Assembly: GCA_015228975.1 (NCBI GenBank)
Contig: JADGCN010000001.1
Span: forward strand, 1 to 64,000
Length of the DNA: 64,000 bases
Source of the DNA: Magnetococcales bacterium
GTDB taxonomy: Bacteria; Pseudomonadota; Magnetococcia; Magnetococcales; UBA8363
Reading direction: 5' to 3'
Made by a program: the position numbers and the translations under genes. Each line of letters begins with the position of its first letter. Position 1 is the first letter of the stretch. Below are positions 8,091 to 20,913 of this stretch, one piece after another. The notes under the pieces were generated by a model that saw only the letters and a program-made list of their open reading frames with translations, had not been told where the DNA came from and ran no database searches.

Positions 8091-8786
8091 GTGATCCTGT
8101 ATAACCATCTGACTGCGGTACAAATCCAGGAAATTGTTAGAACTCTTGGGCTTTTCTCTTTTCTTGAGGAGGACGAGGTCAAAGGATTCGTTGGCGATAA
8201 CCTCGCCATTCTTGGTTACGATACCGGGGAGTTCTTGATTCAGGAGGGGGGTGTGGATCGCGCCCTGTTCGTTTTGCTCCATGGGTTCGCCAGTGTCGTC
8301 AAGGAGGGGGCCGGGGTGCCCATGATGCAATTGGAGCCGGGGGATTTTTTTGGGGAAGTGGCCTTCCTGACCGGACGCAAACGCATTACGAACGTCATTG
8401 TCCATCCCCCGTCCACGACGACCCCCGGTCAGTCGCAGTTTCGTCTGAGTAAGGATCTTCTCAAAATCATCTTCAGCAAGCAAAAGAAAACGACCGTCGT
8501 CCTGCGTCTGAGCAGCGATATCCTGCCGACTCTCAGCCCCTCCTTGCGTATACGATTCAAGGAAATGGTGATTGATCGTTTGAGCTTGCGGGTGGAAGAC
8601 ATGGTTGCCAAAGTGGAGGCTTTGCTGGGGGAGTCCCCGGAGATGGAAGTGGATGCCGAGTGGGAGGTGTTGATGCTCAAGGGTGGCGATAGCCTTGCGG
8701 CAATCGAGGCCGCGCGGGATGCGATCATCAAGCACCTGGTCGAATTCATTGACCGTCTCAACCAGCAGCTCACTGAGGCGTTTTGA
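8091..8786 (+). CDS. Cyclic nucleotide-binding domain protein
   Basis: LEPGDFFGEVAFLTGRKRITNVI phosphate-binding-cassette-like motif. Confidence 0.85.
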   Translation: MILYNHLTAVQIQEIVRTLGLFSFLEEDEVKGFVGDNLAILGYDTGEFLIQEGGVDRALFVLLHGFASVVKEGAGVPMMQLEPGDFFGEVAFLTGRKRITNVIVHPPSTTTPGQSQFRLSKDLLKIIFSKQKKTTVVLRLSSDILPTLSPSLRIRFKEMVIDRLSLRVEDMVAKVEALLGESPEMEVDAEWEVLMLKGGDSLAAIEAARDAIIKHLVEFIDRLNQQLTEAF

Positions 8787-8814
8787 GCGATGACTACCTG
8801 ACGGTCCAACAATC

Positions 8815-9405
8815 ATGGTTCGGATTTCCGGGGGACAGCATCGCGGACACGTGGTCCAGGTTCCGGTGGGGCACGATGTGCGACCCACGACCGGTCGGGT
8901 GCGTGAGGCGGTTTTCAGCATCCTGGGTGAACGGTTGCCGGGGGCCTGGATTTGGGATCTGTTCGCCGGTAGCGGTTTGTTGGGTTTGGAGGCCCTTAGC
9001 CGGGGGGCTGCAAAAGCGGCGTTTGTTGATCTGAACCCCGTTGCCTGCACAACGGTTCAGCACAATGTTGGCCGATTGCGTTGGCGGGATCTGGCCACCG
9101 TCATTCAAGGATCGGCGATTCACGATGCCACGTTGACGCGCATCGAACATTTTTTTCAATGTCGGCACCATGGGGACAAACACTCTTCCATTGTATTCCT
9201 GGACCCCCCCTACCATCGTAACCTGATACCGGAAACATTGCGCGCACTGGAGGCGGTATCGTGTATCATTCCCGGTTCCCTGGCGGTGGTGGAACACGAA
9301 GCCGGGGCATCGTTGAAAGATTTTTCTGCATGGGAGCCATTGCAATACCGGAGCTACGGTGATACCCGTATCTCCATTTTTGTCAAGACTGATGGGAAGA
9401 AGTGA
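8815..9405 (+). CDS. rsmD: 16S rRNA (guanine966-N2)-methyltransferase RsmD
   Basis: RPTTGRVREAVFSIL, DLFAGSGLLGLEALSRGA, FLDPPY. Confidence 0.95.
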   Translation: MVRISGGQHRGHVVQVPVGHDVRPTTGRVREAVFSILGERLPGAWIWDLFAGSGLLGLEALSRGAAKAAFVDLNPVACTTVQHNVGRLRWRDLATVIQGSAIHDATLTRIEHFFQCRHHGDKHSSIVFLDPPYHRNLIPETLRALEAVSCIIPGSLAVVEHEAGASLKDFSAWEPLQYRSYGDTRISIFVKTDGKK

Positions 9406-9411
9406 CTTAAC

Positions 9412-9918
9412 ATGAGAAAAATAGCTGTTTATCCCGGAACATTCGATCCCGTCACTTTGGGCCATCTGGATGTTATCACCAGGGGGCATCTCCTGTTTGA
9501 CGAGGTGGTGGTCGCCATTGCCGACAACACCAGCAAAACCGCGCTGTTTTCCGTGGACGAACGGATGGCGTTCCTGGGGGAGTCCACCAAGGGATTGCCA
9601 CGCGTCAAAACCTGCCGTATGGAAGGGTTGCTGATCCATTTCGTCGAAAAGATCGGTGCTTGCACCATCCTCCGGGGATTGCGGGCCGTTTCCGATTTTG
9701 AATATGAATTTCAAATGGCAGCCATGAATCGCAAACTCAATCCCCGGGTGGAGACGGTTTTTCTCATGGCCAGCGAAACGACGACTTATATCTCTTCAAG
9801 GCTTGTCAAGGAAATCGCCAAGATGCAAGGTGATGTGTCGCCGTTTGTCCCGCCGGTGGTCTTGGCGGCGCTGCAATCCAGGTATCCATCCTTACGCCAG
9901 GGTCTTGAGACGGCTTGA
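9412..9918 (+). CDS. coaD: Phosphopantetheine adenylyltransferase
   Basis: MRKIAVYPGTFDPVTLGHLDVI, ILRGLRAVSDFEYEFQMA, TTYISSRLVKEIA. Confidence 0.97.
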   Translation: MRKIAVYPGTFDPVTLGHLDVITRGHLLFDEVVVAIADNTSKTALFSVDERMAFLGESTKGLPRVKTCRMEGLLIHFVEKIGACTILRGLRAVSDFEYEFQMAAMNRKLNPRVETVFLMASETTTYISSRLVKEIAKMQGDVSPFVPPVVLAALQSRYPSLRQGLETA

Positions 9919-11243
9919 AAAATCTTTTCATAAAAAATTTTGGCTGTCAGATGAATGTGTATGACGCCGGACGCATCGCTGATTTATTGCAACGGAGTCA
10001 CGGCATGCATGTGGTGTCCACCCCCGACAGCGCCGACCTGATTATTTTTAATACGTGTCATATTCGCGAAAAGGCTGAGGAAAAGTTGTTTTCCGAATTG
10101 GGGCGGGTGAAAAAAATGCTGGAGCGGCGCGACCCGGTTGGTCAGGTTGTTTTTGCTGTTGGCGGCTGTGTCGGCCAAGCCGATGGTGCGGAAATCTTTC
10201 GCCGGGCACCGTTTGTCGATCTGGTGTTCGGACCGCAAAATTATCATGAATTGCCCCGGATGTTGGAGCAATTGGCGGATGGTGGTCGCAGATTGTGCGC
10301 CATCGACGCCGAGGCGGTGGACAAGTTCGACGCCTTGCCCGAAACGGGTCACCGGGGTCCGGTGGCCTCGGTCACCATTCAGGAGGGGTGCAACCGTTTT
10401 TGTTCCTATTGCGTCGTTCCCTACACCCGGGGTCGGGAATGGAGCCGTCCGGTGGCGGATGTCCTGGAGGAAGTCAGGGTCTGTCTCGATCATGGTGCCG
10501 TGGAGATTCAACTCCTCGGGCAAAATGTCAATGCCTATCGGGCCATGGATGATGACAAAACCATGTTTGACCTGGCGCGCCTGATCCGCGAGGTGGCGCG
10601 GATGGCGTCTGTCAAAAGGATCCGCTTCGTCACGTCGCACCCGGCGGATATGAACGATGATTTGTTGCAGGCGTTCGCTGAGGTTGCGGCGTTGTGTCCC
10701 TACCTGCACCTCCCCATTCAATCCGGTTCCGATTCCGTGCTACAGGCCATGTTGCGGGGGCATTCCGTGGACCACTATCGGCAATGGGCGCAAAAATTGC
10801 GGCGCGTCCACCCCGACATGACCCTGGCTTCCGACTTCATTGTCGGGTTTCCCGGCGAAACCGATGCGGATTTCAACGATACCCTGGCCTTGGTCGAGGA
10901 GATCCGCTTCGATCATGCCTATTCGTTTTTGTTTTCACCTCGACCGAACACCGCAGCGGCTTCCATGACGTTCCAGGTACCCCTGGAAACGGGACGGCGG
11001 CGCTTGGCGATTCTTCAGGAACATTTGAACCGGATACAACTGGAAAACAATCGCCGGCAGGTTGGCAGACGGGAGGAAATCCTGGTTGAAACAACGTCAC
11101 GACTGGGCAGTGGCATGGTCATGGGTCGAACCCGGGGGAACCGCCGGGTGAATTTCGCCGCCGATCCGGCATGCATCGGTCAGATGGTGGCGGTGGAGAT
11201 CATCGAAGGTTTGCCCAACTCCTTGAGGGGGCGCCTGGTATGA
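9915..11243 (+). CDS. miaB: tRNA-2-methylthio-N6-dimethylallyladenosine synthase
   Basis: FGCQMNVYD, EGCNRFCSYCVVPYTRG radical SAM motif, TRAM-like C-terminus; TTG start. Confidence 0.95.
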   Translation: MKNLFIKNFGCQMNVYDAGRIADLLQRSHGMHVVSTPDSADLIIFNTCHIREKAEEKLFSELGRVKKMLERRDPVGQVVFAVGGCVGQADGAEIFRRAPFVDLVFGPQNYHELPRMLEQLADGGRRLCAIDAEAVDKFDALPETGHRGPVASVTIQEGCNRFCSYCVVPYTRGREWSRPVADVLEEVRVCLDHGAVEIQLLGQNVNAYRAMDDDKTMFDLARLIREVARMASVKRIRFVTSHPADMNDDLLQAFAEVAALCPYLHLPIQSGSDSVLQAMLRGHSVDHYRQWAQKLRRVHPDMTLASDFIVGFPGETDADFNDTLALVEEIRFDHAYSFLFSPRPNTAAASMTFQVPLETGRRRLAILQEHLNRIQLENNRRQVGRREEILVETTSRLGSGMVMGRTRGNRRVNFAADPACIGQMVAVEIIEGLPNSLRGRLV

Positions 11244-11329
11244 GGGATGACACATGGGTTGATGACGATGGTATGGGAACCTTGCTGTTGGATCGGTGAC
11301 GAAAGAGGCGGGGCGATGCACATTTTTCA

Positions 11330-12385
11330 TTGAAGTTGCATCGACTGATAACCGTAACGGTATGCATGGTGATCTGCTCAATGGACAGGGATGATTGTTT
11401 TTCCGCCGGTATGCGTCCCCATGTCGTGGAATTTCCCGACAATTGTTTGGCCGCATCGCTGTTCGGGGAGTTGGATGTCCATCTGAAAGTGATGGAAGAG
11501 CTGTTGAATATCCAACTCCATCCGTTGGGTAACAGTGTGATCATCACCGCTTCCGAGGATCAGGCGGGAAAGGTCAGGACACTTTTGGAAACCCTCTACG
11601 ATTCGTTGAAAAGGGGCCAACACGTGGACCAGCAAAGCATCGAGGCGGGTATTCGGGCATTGCGTGAAGAATCCGGTCTGGAGGGGCTGTTCGCCCCCGG
11701 CAGCGCGATCAGGACGCCGAAAAAGGTGATTCAACCCCGGACCCCCAGGCAAGCCGATTACATCCAGAGTTTACATCGTTCCGAATTGACGTTTGGCATC
11801 GGTCCCGCCGGAACGGGAAAGACCTATCTGGCGGTGGCCAGTGCGGTTGCGGGATACCAGGAGGGTTCCGCCTCCAGGATTATTTTGACCCGACCGGCGG
11901 TTGAGGCGGGGGAGCGATTGGGATTCCTCCCGGGGGATTTGCAGGCCAAAATCGATCCTTACCTGCGACCGTTGTTTGATGCCCTTCAGGATATGTTGGG
12001 TGCGGACAGGATTGAAAAAATGCTGGCCCGCAACGCCCTGGAAGTGGCACCATTGGCTTATATGCGCGGGCGGACACTGGATGATGCCTTCATTATTCTG
12101 GATGAGGCGCAAAACGTCACCCCCGAGCAGATGAAAATGTTTTTGACCCGTTTGGGCGCTGGTTCGCGCACGGTGGTCTGTGGTGATGCGACCCAGATCG
12201 ACCTGCCCAGGGGAACGCAGTCTGGATTGATTGATGCGATGGATACATTGAAACGTGTCAAGGGGATCGAGTGGGTCCATTTTTCCGATCAGGATGTCGT
12301 ACGGCATCCGCTGGTCCGGCGCATTGTCGCGGCTTATGAACAAGCGGGCGGCGGGCGGCAGCGGAAAGAGAGGGGATCGATATAG
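11330..12385 (+). CDS. PhoH family ATPase
   Basis: FGIGPAGTGKTYLAVA, RPAVEAGERLGFLPGDLQAKIDPYLRPL; exact start uncertain. Confidence 0.93.
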   Translation: MKLHRLITVTVCMVICSMDRDDCFSAGMRPHVVEFPDNCLAASLFGELDVHLKVMEELLNIQLHPLGNSVIITASEDQAGKVRTLLETLYDSLKRGQHVDQQSIEAGIRALREESGLEGLFAPGSAIRTPKKVIQPRTPRQADYIQSLHRSELTFGIGPAGTGKTYLAVASAVAGYQEGSASRIILTRPAVEAGERLGFLPGDLQAKIDPYLRPLFDALQDMLGADRIEKMLARNALEVAPLAYMRGRTLDDAFIILDEAQNVTPEQMKMFLTRLGAGSRTVVCGDATQIDLPRGTQSGLIDAMDTLKRVKGIEWVHFSDQDVVRHPLVRRIVAAYEQAGGGRQRKERGSI

Positions 12386-12388
12386 ACC

Positions 12389-14722
12389 ATGGCCGAAACC
12401 CGGGAAAAAACGATCAGCAAGGTGATGCAAAAGCCGCAGCAGGAGAGCAAAAAACGCATTTCTCCCCAGTTGGTTTTGTATGGTGTAATGTTCGTGCTGT
12501 ATATCCATGTGCTGACCATTATCAATTCCCCTGTGGTCATGAAATTGCAGTATCTGCCGGAGGTGGGGGAAATCGCGCAAAAAAATATCAAGGCTGACCG
12601 GGATCTCCTGGTGGAGGACAAGGAGACCACCTTGAAGCTGCGTCAGGCCGCGGCGCAGGCGGTACCCGCCATTTATGACTGGGATGGCGGGATGATGGAT
12701 CCGGTCATCCGGCAGATCAACGATGCCTTGGATTGGTTGGAGGCGGTCCGCAAGGAACAGGGCAATCAGTTGAACATTACCACGGTGACGGAGGATTTCT
12801 CCCTGAGATTGGAGGAGGAGATTTCCCCCCGGGTGGTGCAATTGTTGCTCGGTCTGGATTCCCTGCCAACGCTGGCACGCAAGGTATCCGAATGGTTGGG
12901 GGAGTTGCGCAATCAGACGGTGGTGAGCGGCCCGGAAACTCTCAAAGATTTGCGTGACACGCCTTCGGTTATCTACTCCATTGTCGATGGCAAGGAGCGC
13001 AAGGGCAAGGATTGGGATAAACCCATTGACTTGAATGGTATGCGCTGGTTGTTGGGGGAGACGATTCGTAAACATTTGGATCACTATCCCCGCGAGGTCC
13101 AGGAATGGTTGTTGCGCGAGGCCCGGGCGATGATTCGTCCCAATCTGGTGCTGAACCTGGCCGAAACCCGATTGAAGCGGCAACAGGCTTTCGACAAGAT
13201 TGACACGGTGTTTTTTCAAGCCAAAAGGGGGCAGATGGTCGTCCGTGAGGGCGAAGTGGTCAGCGAGGCGGCGCGATTGAAGGTCGAAGCCTTGAACCGC
13301 AGCCAGTGGACCGGCGCCAAAGTGATGAAGTTCATCGGTTTGGCGGTTATCCTGGGCATCCTGCTCCTGTTGAGCCGATGGTTTCTCATGATCACTTCGG
13401 TGGCTTTTCCCAAAGACAAGCAGACCGTGTACATGTTGACGGCCATCCTTCTGGGGACCTCCTTCATCAGTACCATTACCCTGACCATGGGCCAGGGGAT
13501 CATGGAAATATTGGGTCTGCCAACGCATATGGTGGTCTATTTGCCCCATGTGGCCCTGGCGTCGGCGCTGGCCTCCCTGACGGTGGGGGCGCGGGCGGGA
13601 ACTCCGGGCGGGGCCATCATCATCGGCATCATATTGTCGTTTCTCGAAGCCTTGTCAGCTGGCGGCGGCCTGCCATTGTTCTGTTATTACATGGTTGGTT
13701 CCCTGGTGGGCGGTGCCAAATTGCGTACCAGCCGGCGTCGCTTTGACACCCTGTTCGCCGGGGTATGGGTGGGTTTGGCGCAAATGGTCACCATGCCTGT
13801 TGTCGAACTCCTGAGTGGCAACAAACCCGGTTTCGATTGGATCATCGGCATGTTCATGGCCATGACCAGCGGCTTGCTGATGGGATTGTGGGGATTGGCG
13901 CTGATACCGCTGTTGGAGTCGGTGTTCAACGTGACCACCGATTCCAAACTGTTGGAGCTGGCGAGCGGGGATCACCCGTTGCTCAAGGAGTTGTCGTTGC
14001 GCAGTCCCGGTACCTACCATCATTCGGTGATGATGGGTAATCTGGCGGAAGCGGCTGCGGAGAACATCAATGCCAACCCGTTGATGGCACGCGTCATGGC
14101 GTTGTATCACGACATCGGCAAGATGACCAAACCCAATTATTTCGTGGAAAATCAATCGGGGGAGAATCGACACGACCACTTGTTGCCCTCGATGTCGGCC
14201 AAGGTGATCATGGCCCACGTCAAGGATGGGCAGGAATTGGCCAAAACCCACAAACTCGGCGGGCCGATCATAGAAGCCATTCTGACGCACCACGGTACGT
14301 CGTTGTTGCAATATTTTTTCAACAAGGCGATCAATCAGGCGGCCAAAAAGGGGGAGTATATTACCGCGGAGGAGTTTCGTTACCCGGGTCCCAAGCCGCA
14401 GTCCAAAGAAGCCGGCATCATCATGTTGGCCGATTCCGTGGAGGCGGCGGCGCGGACGTTGCGTAATCCCTCCTCGTCCCAGATCCAGGCGCTGGTTCGG
14501 CGGTTGGTGGCCGATAAGATCGCCGATGACCAACTGGACATGTGCGGTTTGAACCTGAGAGAAATCGCCTTGATCGAAGAGGCGTTCATCCGCGTATTGA
14601 CCCTGGGTTTTTATCATCATCGCATTGAATATCCCAATCAAATCAGACCGCGCAGGGAGGGATTGCGTCGTGAAGGCAACGCTTCGAGTCGATCGGGTGC
14701 AATCGCAGTGGCCAAAAGTTAA
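12389..14722 (+). CDS. 7TM-HD family phosphohydrolase (PgpH/YqfF-like)
   Basis: N-terminal extracellular region, multiple TM helices, HHSVMMGNLAEAAAENI...MALYHDIGKM...HHGT HD motifs. Confidence 0.9.
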   Translation: MAETREKTISKVMQKPQQESKKRISPQLVLYGVMFVLYIHVLTIINSPVVMKLQYLPEVGEIAQKNIKADRDLLVEDKETTLKLRQAAAQAVPAIYDWDGGMMDPVIRQINDALDWLEAVRKEQGNQLNITTVTEDFSLRLEEEISPRVVQLLLGLDSLPTLARKVSEWLGELRNQTVVSGPETLKDLRDTPSVIYSIVDGKERKGKDWDKPIDLNGMRWLLGETIRKHLDHYPREVQEWLLREARAMIRPNLVLNLAETRLKRQQAFDKIDTVFFQAKRGQMVVREGEVVSEAARLKVEALNRSQWTGAKVMKFIGLAVILGILLLLSRWFLMITSVAFPKDKQTVYMLTAILLGTSFISTITLTMGQGIMEILGLPTHMVVYLPHVALASALASLTVGARAGTPGGAIIIGIILSFLEALSAGGGLPLFCYYMVGSLVGGAKLRTSRRRFDTLFAGVWVGLAQMVTMPVVELLSGNKPGFDWIIGMFMAMTSGLLMGLWGLALIPLLESVFNVTTDSKLLELASGDHPLLKELSLRSPGTYHHSVMMGNLAEAAAENINANPLMARVMALYHDIGKMTKPNYFVENQSGENRHDHLLPSMSAKVIMAHVKDGQELAKTHKLGGPIIEAILTHHGTSLLQYFFNKAINQAAKKGEYITAEEFRYPGPKPQSKEAGIIMLADSVEAAARTLRNPSSSQIQALVRRLVADKIADDQLDMCGLNLREIALIEEAFIRVLTLGFYHHRIEYPNQIRPRREGLRREGNASSRSGAIAVAKS

Positions 14723-15140
14723 AAAAACGGTGCGGCATGCGGCCCTGATCGCCCTGGATCACCTGGGGGGGTTCGAGGATGTGGAAGTGGGCATAAGGCT
14801 CACCGACGATGCCGAGGTTCGGGAATTGAATGATCAATACCGGGGCAGGGACCGACCAACCAACATTCTTTCCTTTGCCATGTACGATGATGCCCCTGAT
14901 TCGCGGCCTCCGGGCCACCCCCTGTTGTTGGGCGATTTGGTCGTGGCTTACGAAACGGTTGTCCGGGAGGCTCAGGAGCAGGGGAAAACGTTCACCGACC
15001 ATCTCAATCATCTCGTGGTCCATGGTATCCTGCACCTGGCCGGCTACGATCATGAACGATCCGCCGAAGATGCCTTGAGTCAGGAAAACCTGGAAATCGC
15101 CATTCTCTCCCGTCTCGGGATCGCCAATCCCTATGAATAA
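14670..15140 (+). CDS. ybeY: Endoribonuclease YbeY
   Basis: HLVVHGILHLAGYDHE motif; probable GTG start inside ORF 14625..15140. Confidence 0.95.
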   Translation: MKATLRVDRVQSQWPKVKKTVRHAALIALDHLGGFEDVEVGIRLTDDAEVRELNDQYRGRDRPTNILSFAMYDDAPDSRPPGHPLLLGDLVVAYETVVREAQEQGKTFTDHLNHLVVHGILHLAGYDHERSAEDALSQENLEIAILSRLGIANPYE

Positions 15141-16716
15141 ATGGATTTCCACATTGCGAGACGGTTTGTTATCCCGCCCCTGGAGCCGTTGGCGGTTGGA
15201 GTTCGGTTCTTTTTGCGCGGGAGCGGTTGCTGTTCTGGGATTGCCTCCGTATCACCAACAATTCCTCATGATACTTGGATTGGCCGTGCTGATCGTTCTC
15301 GTTTCCCGGGTATCCTGGAAACGCGGTGCTTGGCTGGGCTTTTTCTTTGGTTTGGGACACTTCAGTTTCGGTTTCTCCTGGCTTTTGACCAGCCTTCATC
15401 GCTACGGCGATTTGTGGATGGGTCTTTCCCTGTTGATATTGGTGTTGTTGGCGGCGACCATGGCGGTGTATATCGCCTTGTTTGGTGGACTGTTGCGTCT
15501 TTTTGCCCCGCAGCCGGGGCTGTTGCCTTTGGCGGCACCCGCCCTGTGGGTGATCGGCGAATGGTTGCGCAGCCATCTGTTCACCGGCTTCCCCTGGAAC
15601 CTGGCCGGCTACGCCTGGAGCGATCAGGAAAGGATCGTGCAGGTGGCCGATCTGGGGGGTGTGTGGTTGTTATCCTGGCTGATGGTGTTTCCCGCATCCC
15701 TTCTGGCGTGGGTCTGGCTCCAACGTTTCGTGCGGTACCCCGTGATCGCGGGGGGGGTGTTGCTGCTGGGTTCCTTGGCGCTGGCGGCGGGCTACGGGAC
15801 ATGGCGTAGCGTCGAATTGGCGGCGATGCAACACCAGGATGCCCGGTCAAGACCCTTGAAGGTGGCTTTGGTGCAGGGCAATGTGGAACAGTCGAAAAAA
15901 TGGGATCCCAAATTCCGGGAAGAGGGATTCATCAAATATTTGGGGCTGAGCGGCGGGATCAACGAACCCGTGGATCTCATTGTCTGGCCCGAAACGGCCA
16001 TCGCTTTCTTCATTCAGGCATCACCGGAAAATTTGAAACAGATTCAAACCTTGAGCCAACGCCTCGGTGCCCCCGTCCTGACGGGTGCCCCCATGGCGGA
16101 CAGGGATGGGGAAAGGGAGGGCCAATGGTTGTTCTACAACAGCATGGTGCTTCTGGATGCCACGGGGGATCTCAACCGACGTTATGATAAATACCATCTC
16201 GTTCCTTTCGGAGAATTCGTGCCATTTCGCCGGTATATGCCTTCTTTTATCAAAAAGATCACCTATGGCAGCGAAGATTTTTCCCGTGGTCCCGGTCCGG
16301 TTCCCATGCCGTGGGAACACGGTGCCATAGGGGGATTGGTCTGTTACGAAACCATTTTTCCCCATGAAGTGCGGGAATTGGCTCTGGCGCATGCGCGCTG
16401 GTTGGTGAACGTCACCAATGATGCTTGGTTTGGCGAGGCGGCCAAACCGCAACATTTGGCCATGGCCCAATTGCGTGCCGTGGAAAATCGCATCCCCATG
16501 ATCCGTGTCGCCAATACCGGGATTTCTGCGGCTTTTGACCAACTGGGTCGCGAGTTGGGCCGTATTCATCCCAATGAAGCGGGTACCTTGATCGTCACGG
16601 TTCCGCAAGGCTCGGGCATGAGCTTTTTTCAAAGGTCCGAACCATGGTGGATTGGTGTGTGGCTTGTCATGTGTTCGATTGCTTGGTTCATGGGACGAAA
16701 GCCCCGGGGTGCATGA
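15133..16716 (+). CDS. lnt: Apolipoprotein N-acyltransferase
   Basis: GFPWNLAGYAW, VWPETAIAF, YDKYHLVPFGEFVPFR, NVTNDAWFG. Confidence 0.96.
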   Translation: MNKWISTLRDGLLSRPWSRWRLEFGSFCAGAVAVLGLPPYHQQFLMILGLAVLIVLVSRVSWKRGAWLGFFFGLGHFSFGFSWLLTSLHRYGDLWMGLSLLILVLLAATMAVYIALFGGLLRLFAPQPGLLPLAAPALWVIGEWLRSHLFTGFPWNLAGYAWSDQERIVQVADLGGVWLLSWLMVFPASLLAWVWLQRFVRYPVIAGGVLLLGSLALAAGYGTWRSVELAAMQHQDARSRPLKVALVQGNVEQSKKWDPKFREEGFIKYLGLSGGINEPVDLIVWPETAIAFFIQASPENLKQIQTLSQRLGAPVLTGAPMADRDGEREGQWLFYNSMVLLDATGDLNRRYDKYHLVPFGEFVPFRRYMPSFIKKITYGSEDFSRGPGPVPMPWEHGAIGGLVCYETIFPHEVRELALAHARWLVNVTNDAWFGEAAKPQHLAMAQLRAVENRIPMIRVANTGISAAFDQLGRELGRIHPNEAGTLIVTVPQGSGMSFFQRSEPWWIGVWLVMCSIAWFMGRKPRGA

Positions 16717-16809
16717 TTGAGCTTTCGCAATGATGGAACTCGGGTTATTGTGTCCATCGAGGGTTGGCAATCTTTGCTCACAACCATCAACCGCGAAAGG
16801 TGACTTGGC

Positions 16810-19485
<2,676 letters not shown>

Positions 19486-19535
19486 TTGGCGCTGACCGGC
19501 TGGGATCACCATCGACAAGCCAGGATTATCAGGAG

Positions 19536-20882
19536 ATGTCCCGCATGAATACCGAATTCAAATTGCCCAATCTGGGGGAAAACATCGCCGGGGGGGATGT
19601 TGTCCATGTATTGGTGACCCCGGGGATGACGGTTGCCCCCGGTGCCCCGTTGTTGGAGGTGGAAACCAACAAGGCGGTGGTCGAGGTGCCGGCGGAAAGC
19701 GCCATGACCATTCAGGAGGTTCTGGTCAAACCCGGTGAGCATGTCAGTGTGGGTCAGGTGTTGTTTCGGGTGGTGGCGGGGGGTGGTGGTGATAGTGGCG
19801 AAGCCGCGCCGGTGCCACCGGTTGTCGCTCCGGTTGTTTTGCAGCCGGATGCCCCGGTCGTTGCGGAAGCGTCTCCGGCCCCGGTAGCCCCGGTGGTGGT
19901 GGTGCTGCCGTCGCCGCCGGTTGCATCCCTCCCCGGAGGCGATGCCTTGCCGCCGTCACGCCCTGGAGTCCCTGTCCCGGCGGCACCCTCGGTTCGTCGC
20001 GAAGCCCGGGAGTTGGGGGTGGATATTCGTGAGATCACCGGGACCGGACCCGGGGGACGCATCAGCATCGCGGATGTGCGGGCCCACGTGAAACTACGGA
20101 ATCAAAGTCGTGCGGTCACGGGTGGTTATAACGATAGCCGGGTTCCCATGCACACCCATCTCCCCGATTTCGGGCGCTGGGGGACGGTCAGCCGGGAAAA
20201 AATGAAGAATGTGCGCAAGGCGACGGCGCAGCATATGGCGGCCACCTGGAATACCGTGCCCCAGGTGACATGTCACGATAAGGCGGATATCACCCACTTG
20301 GAAGCCGTGCGGCAACGCTTCGCTCCCCGGGTGCAAAAAAGGGGTGGCAAACTGTCCGTGACCGCCATCATGCTCAAGGTGGTGGCAACGGCACTGAAAG
20401 TATTTCCGCAGTTCAACGCCTCGGTGGACATGGCATCGGAGGAGATCATCCTGAAGCGGTTCGTCCATATCGGGGTGGCGGTGGATACCCCGCGTGGTCT
20501 CATCGTACCGGTCATTCGCGATGTGGATCGGCAAAACATCAGCCAATTGGCGGTGGCCTTGACCACACTGTCGGCAACGGCGCGGGAGGGGAAAACACCT
20601 TTGGAGGAGATGCAGGGGGGGTGCTTCACCGTCTCCAACCTGGGGGGCATCGGTGCCACCGGGTTCACCCCCATCATCAACTATCCCGAAGTGGCGATTT
20701 TGGGCATGGCCAAGGGTGTGGTGGAAGCGGTCTTCATCGACGGCAGTTTTCAACCGCGACTGATGTTACCGCTGTCGCTCTCCTTCGACCATCGGGTGAT
20801 TGACGGGGCGGACGGTGCCCGCTTTTTGCGCTTTCTTTGCGAAGCCTTGGAAGAACCGTTGCTCCTGTCCCTGGAGGGATGA
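19536..20882 (+). CDS. aceF: Dihydrolipoamide acetyltransferase (E2), single lipoyl domain
   Basis: VETNKAVVEVPA lipoyl motif, Pro/Ala/Val linker, VRREARELGVD peripheral domain, SLSFDHRVIDGADGARF. Confidence 0.95.
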   Translation: MSRMNTEFKLPNLGENIAGGDVVHVLVTPGMTVAPGAPLLEVETNKAVVEVPAESAMTIQEVLVKPGEHVSVGQVLFRVVAGGGGDSGEAAPVPPVVAPVVLQPDAPVVAEASPAPVAPVVVVLPSPPVASLPGGDALPPSRPGVPVPAAPSVRREARELGVDIREITGTGPGGRISIADVRAHVKLRNQSRAVTGGYNDSRVPMHTHLPDFGRWGTVSREKMKNVRKATAQHMAATWNTVPQVTCHDKADITHLEAVRQRFAPRVQKRGGKLSVTAIMLKVVATALKVFPQFNASVDMASEEIILKRFVHIGVAVDTPRGLIVPVIRDVDRQNISQLAVALTTLSATAREGKTPLEEMQGGCFTVSNLGGIGATGFTPIINYPEVAILGMAKGVVEAVFIDGSFQPRLMLPLSLSFDHRVIDGADGARFLRFLCEALEEPLLLSLEG

Positions 20883-20913
20883 GGGGCCTTTGGCAACCGA
20901 TGGGAGGTGTGTG

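Noticed and set aside
11771-13549. 592-aa minus-strand ORF
   Set aside because: Antisense to phoH and the 7TM-HD gene; no recognisable motifs
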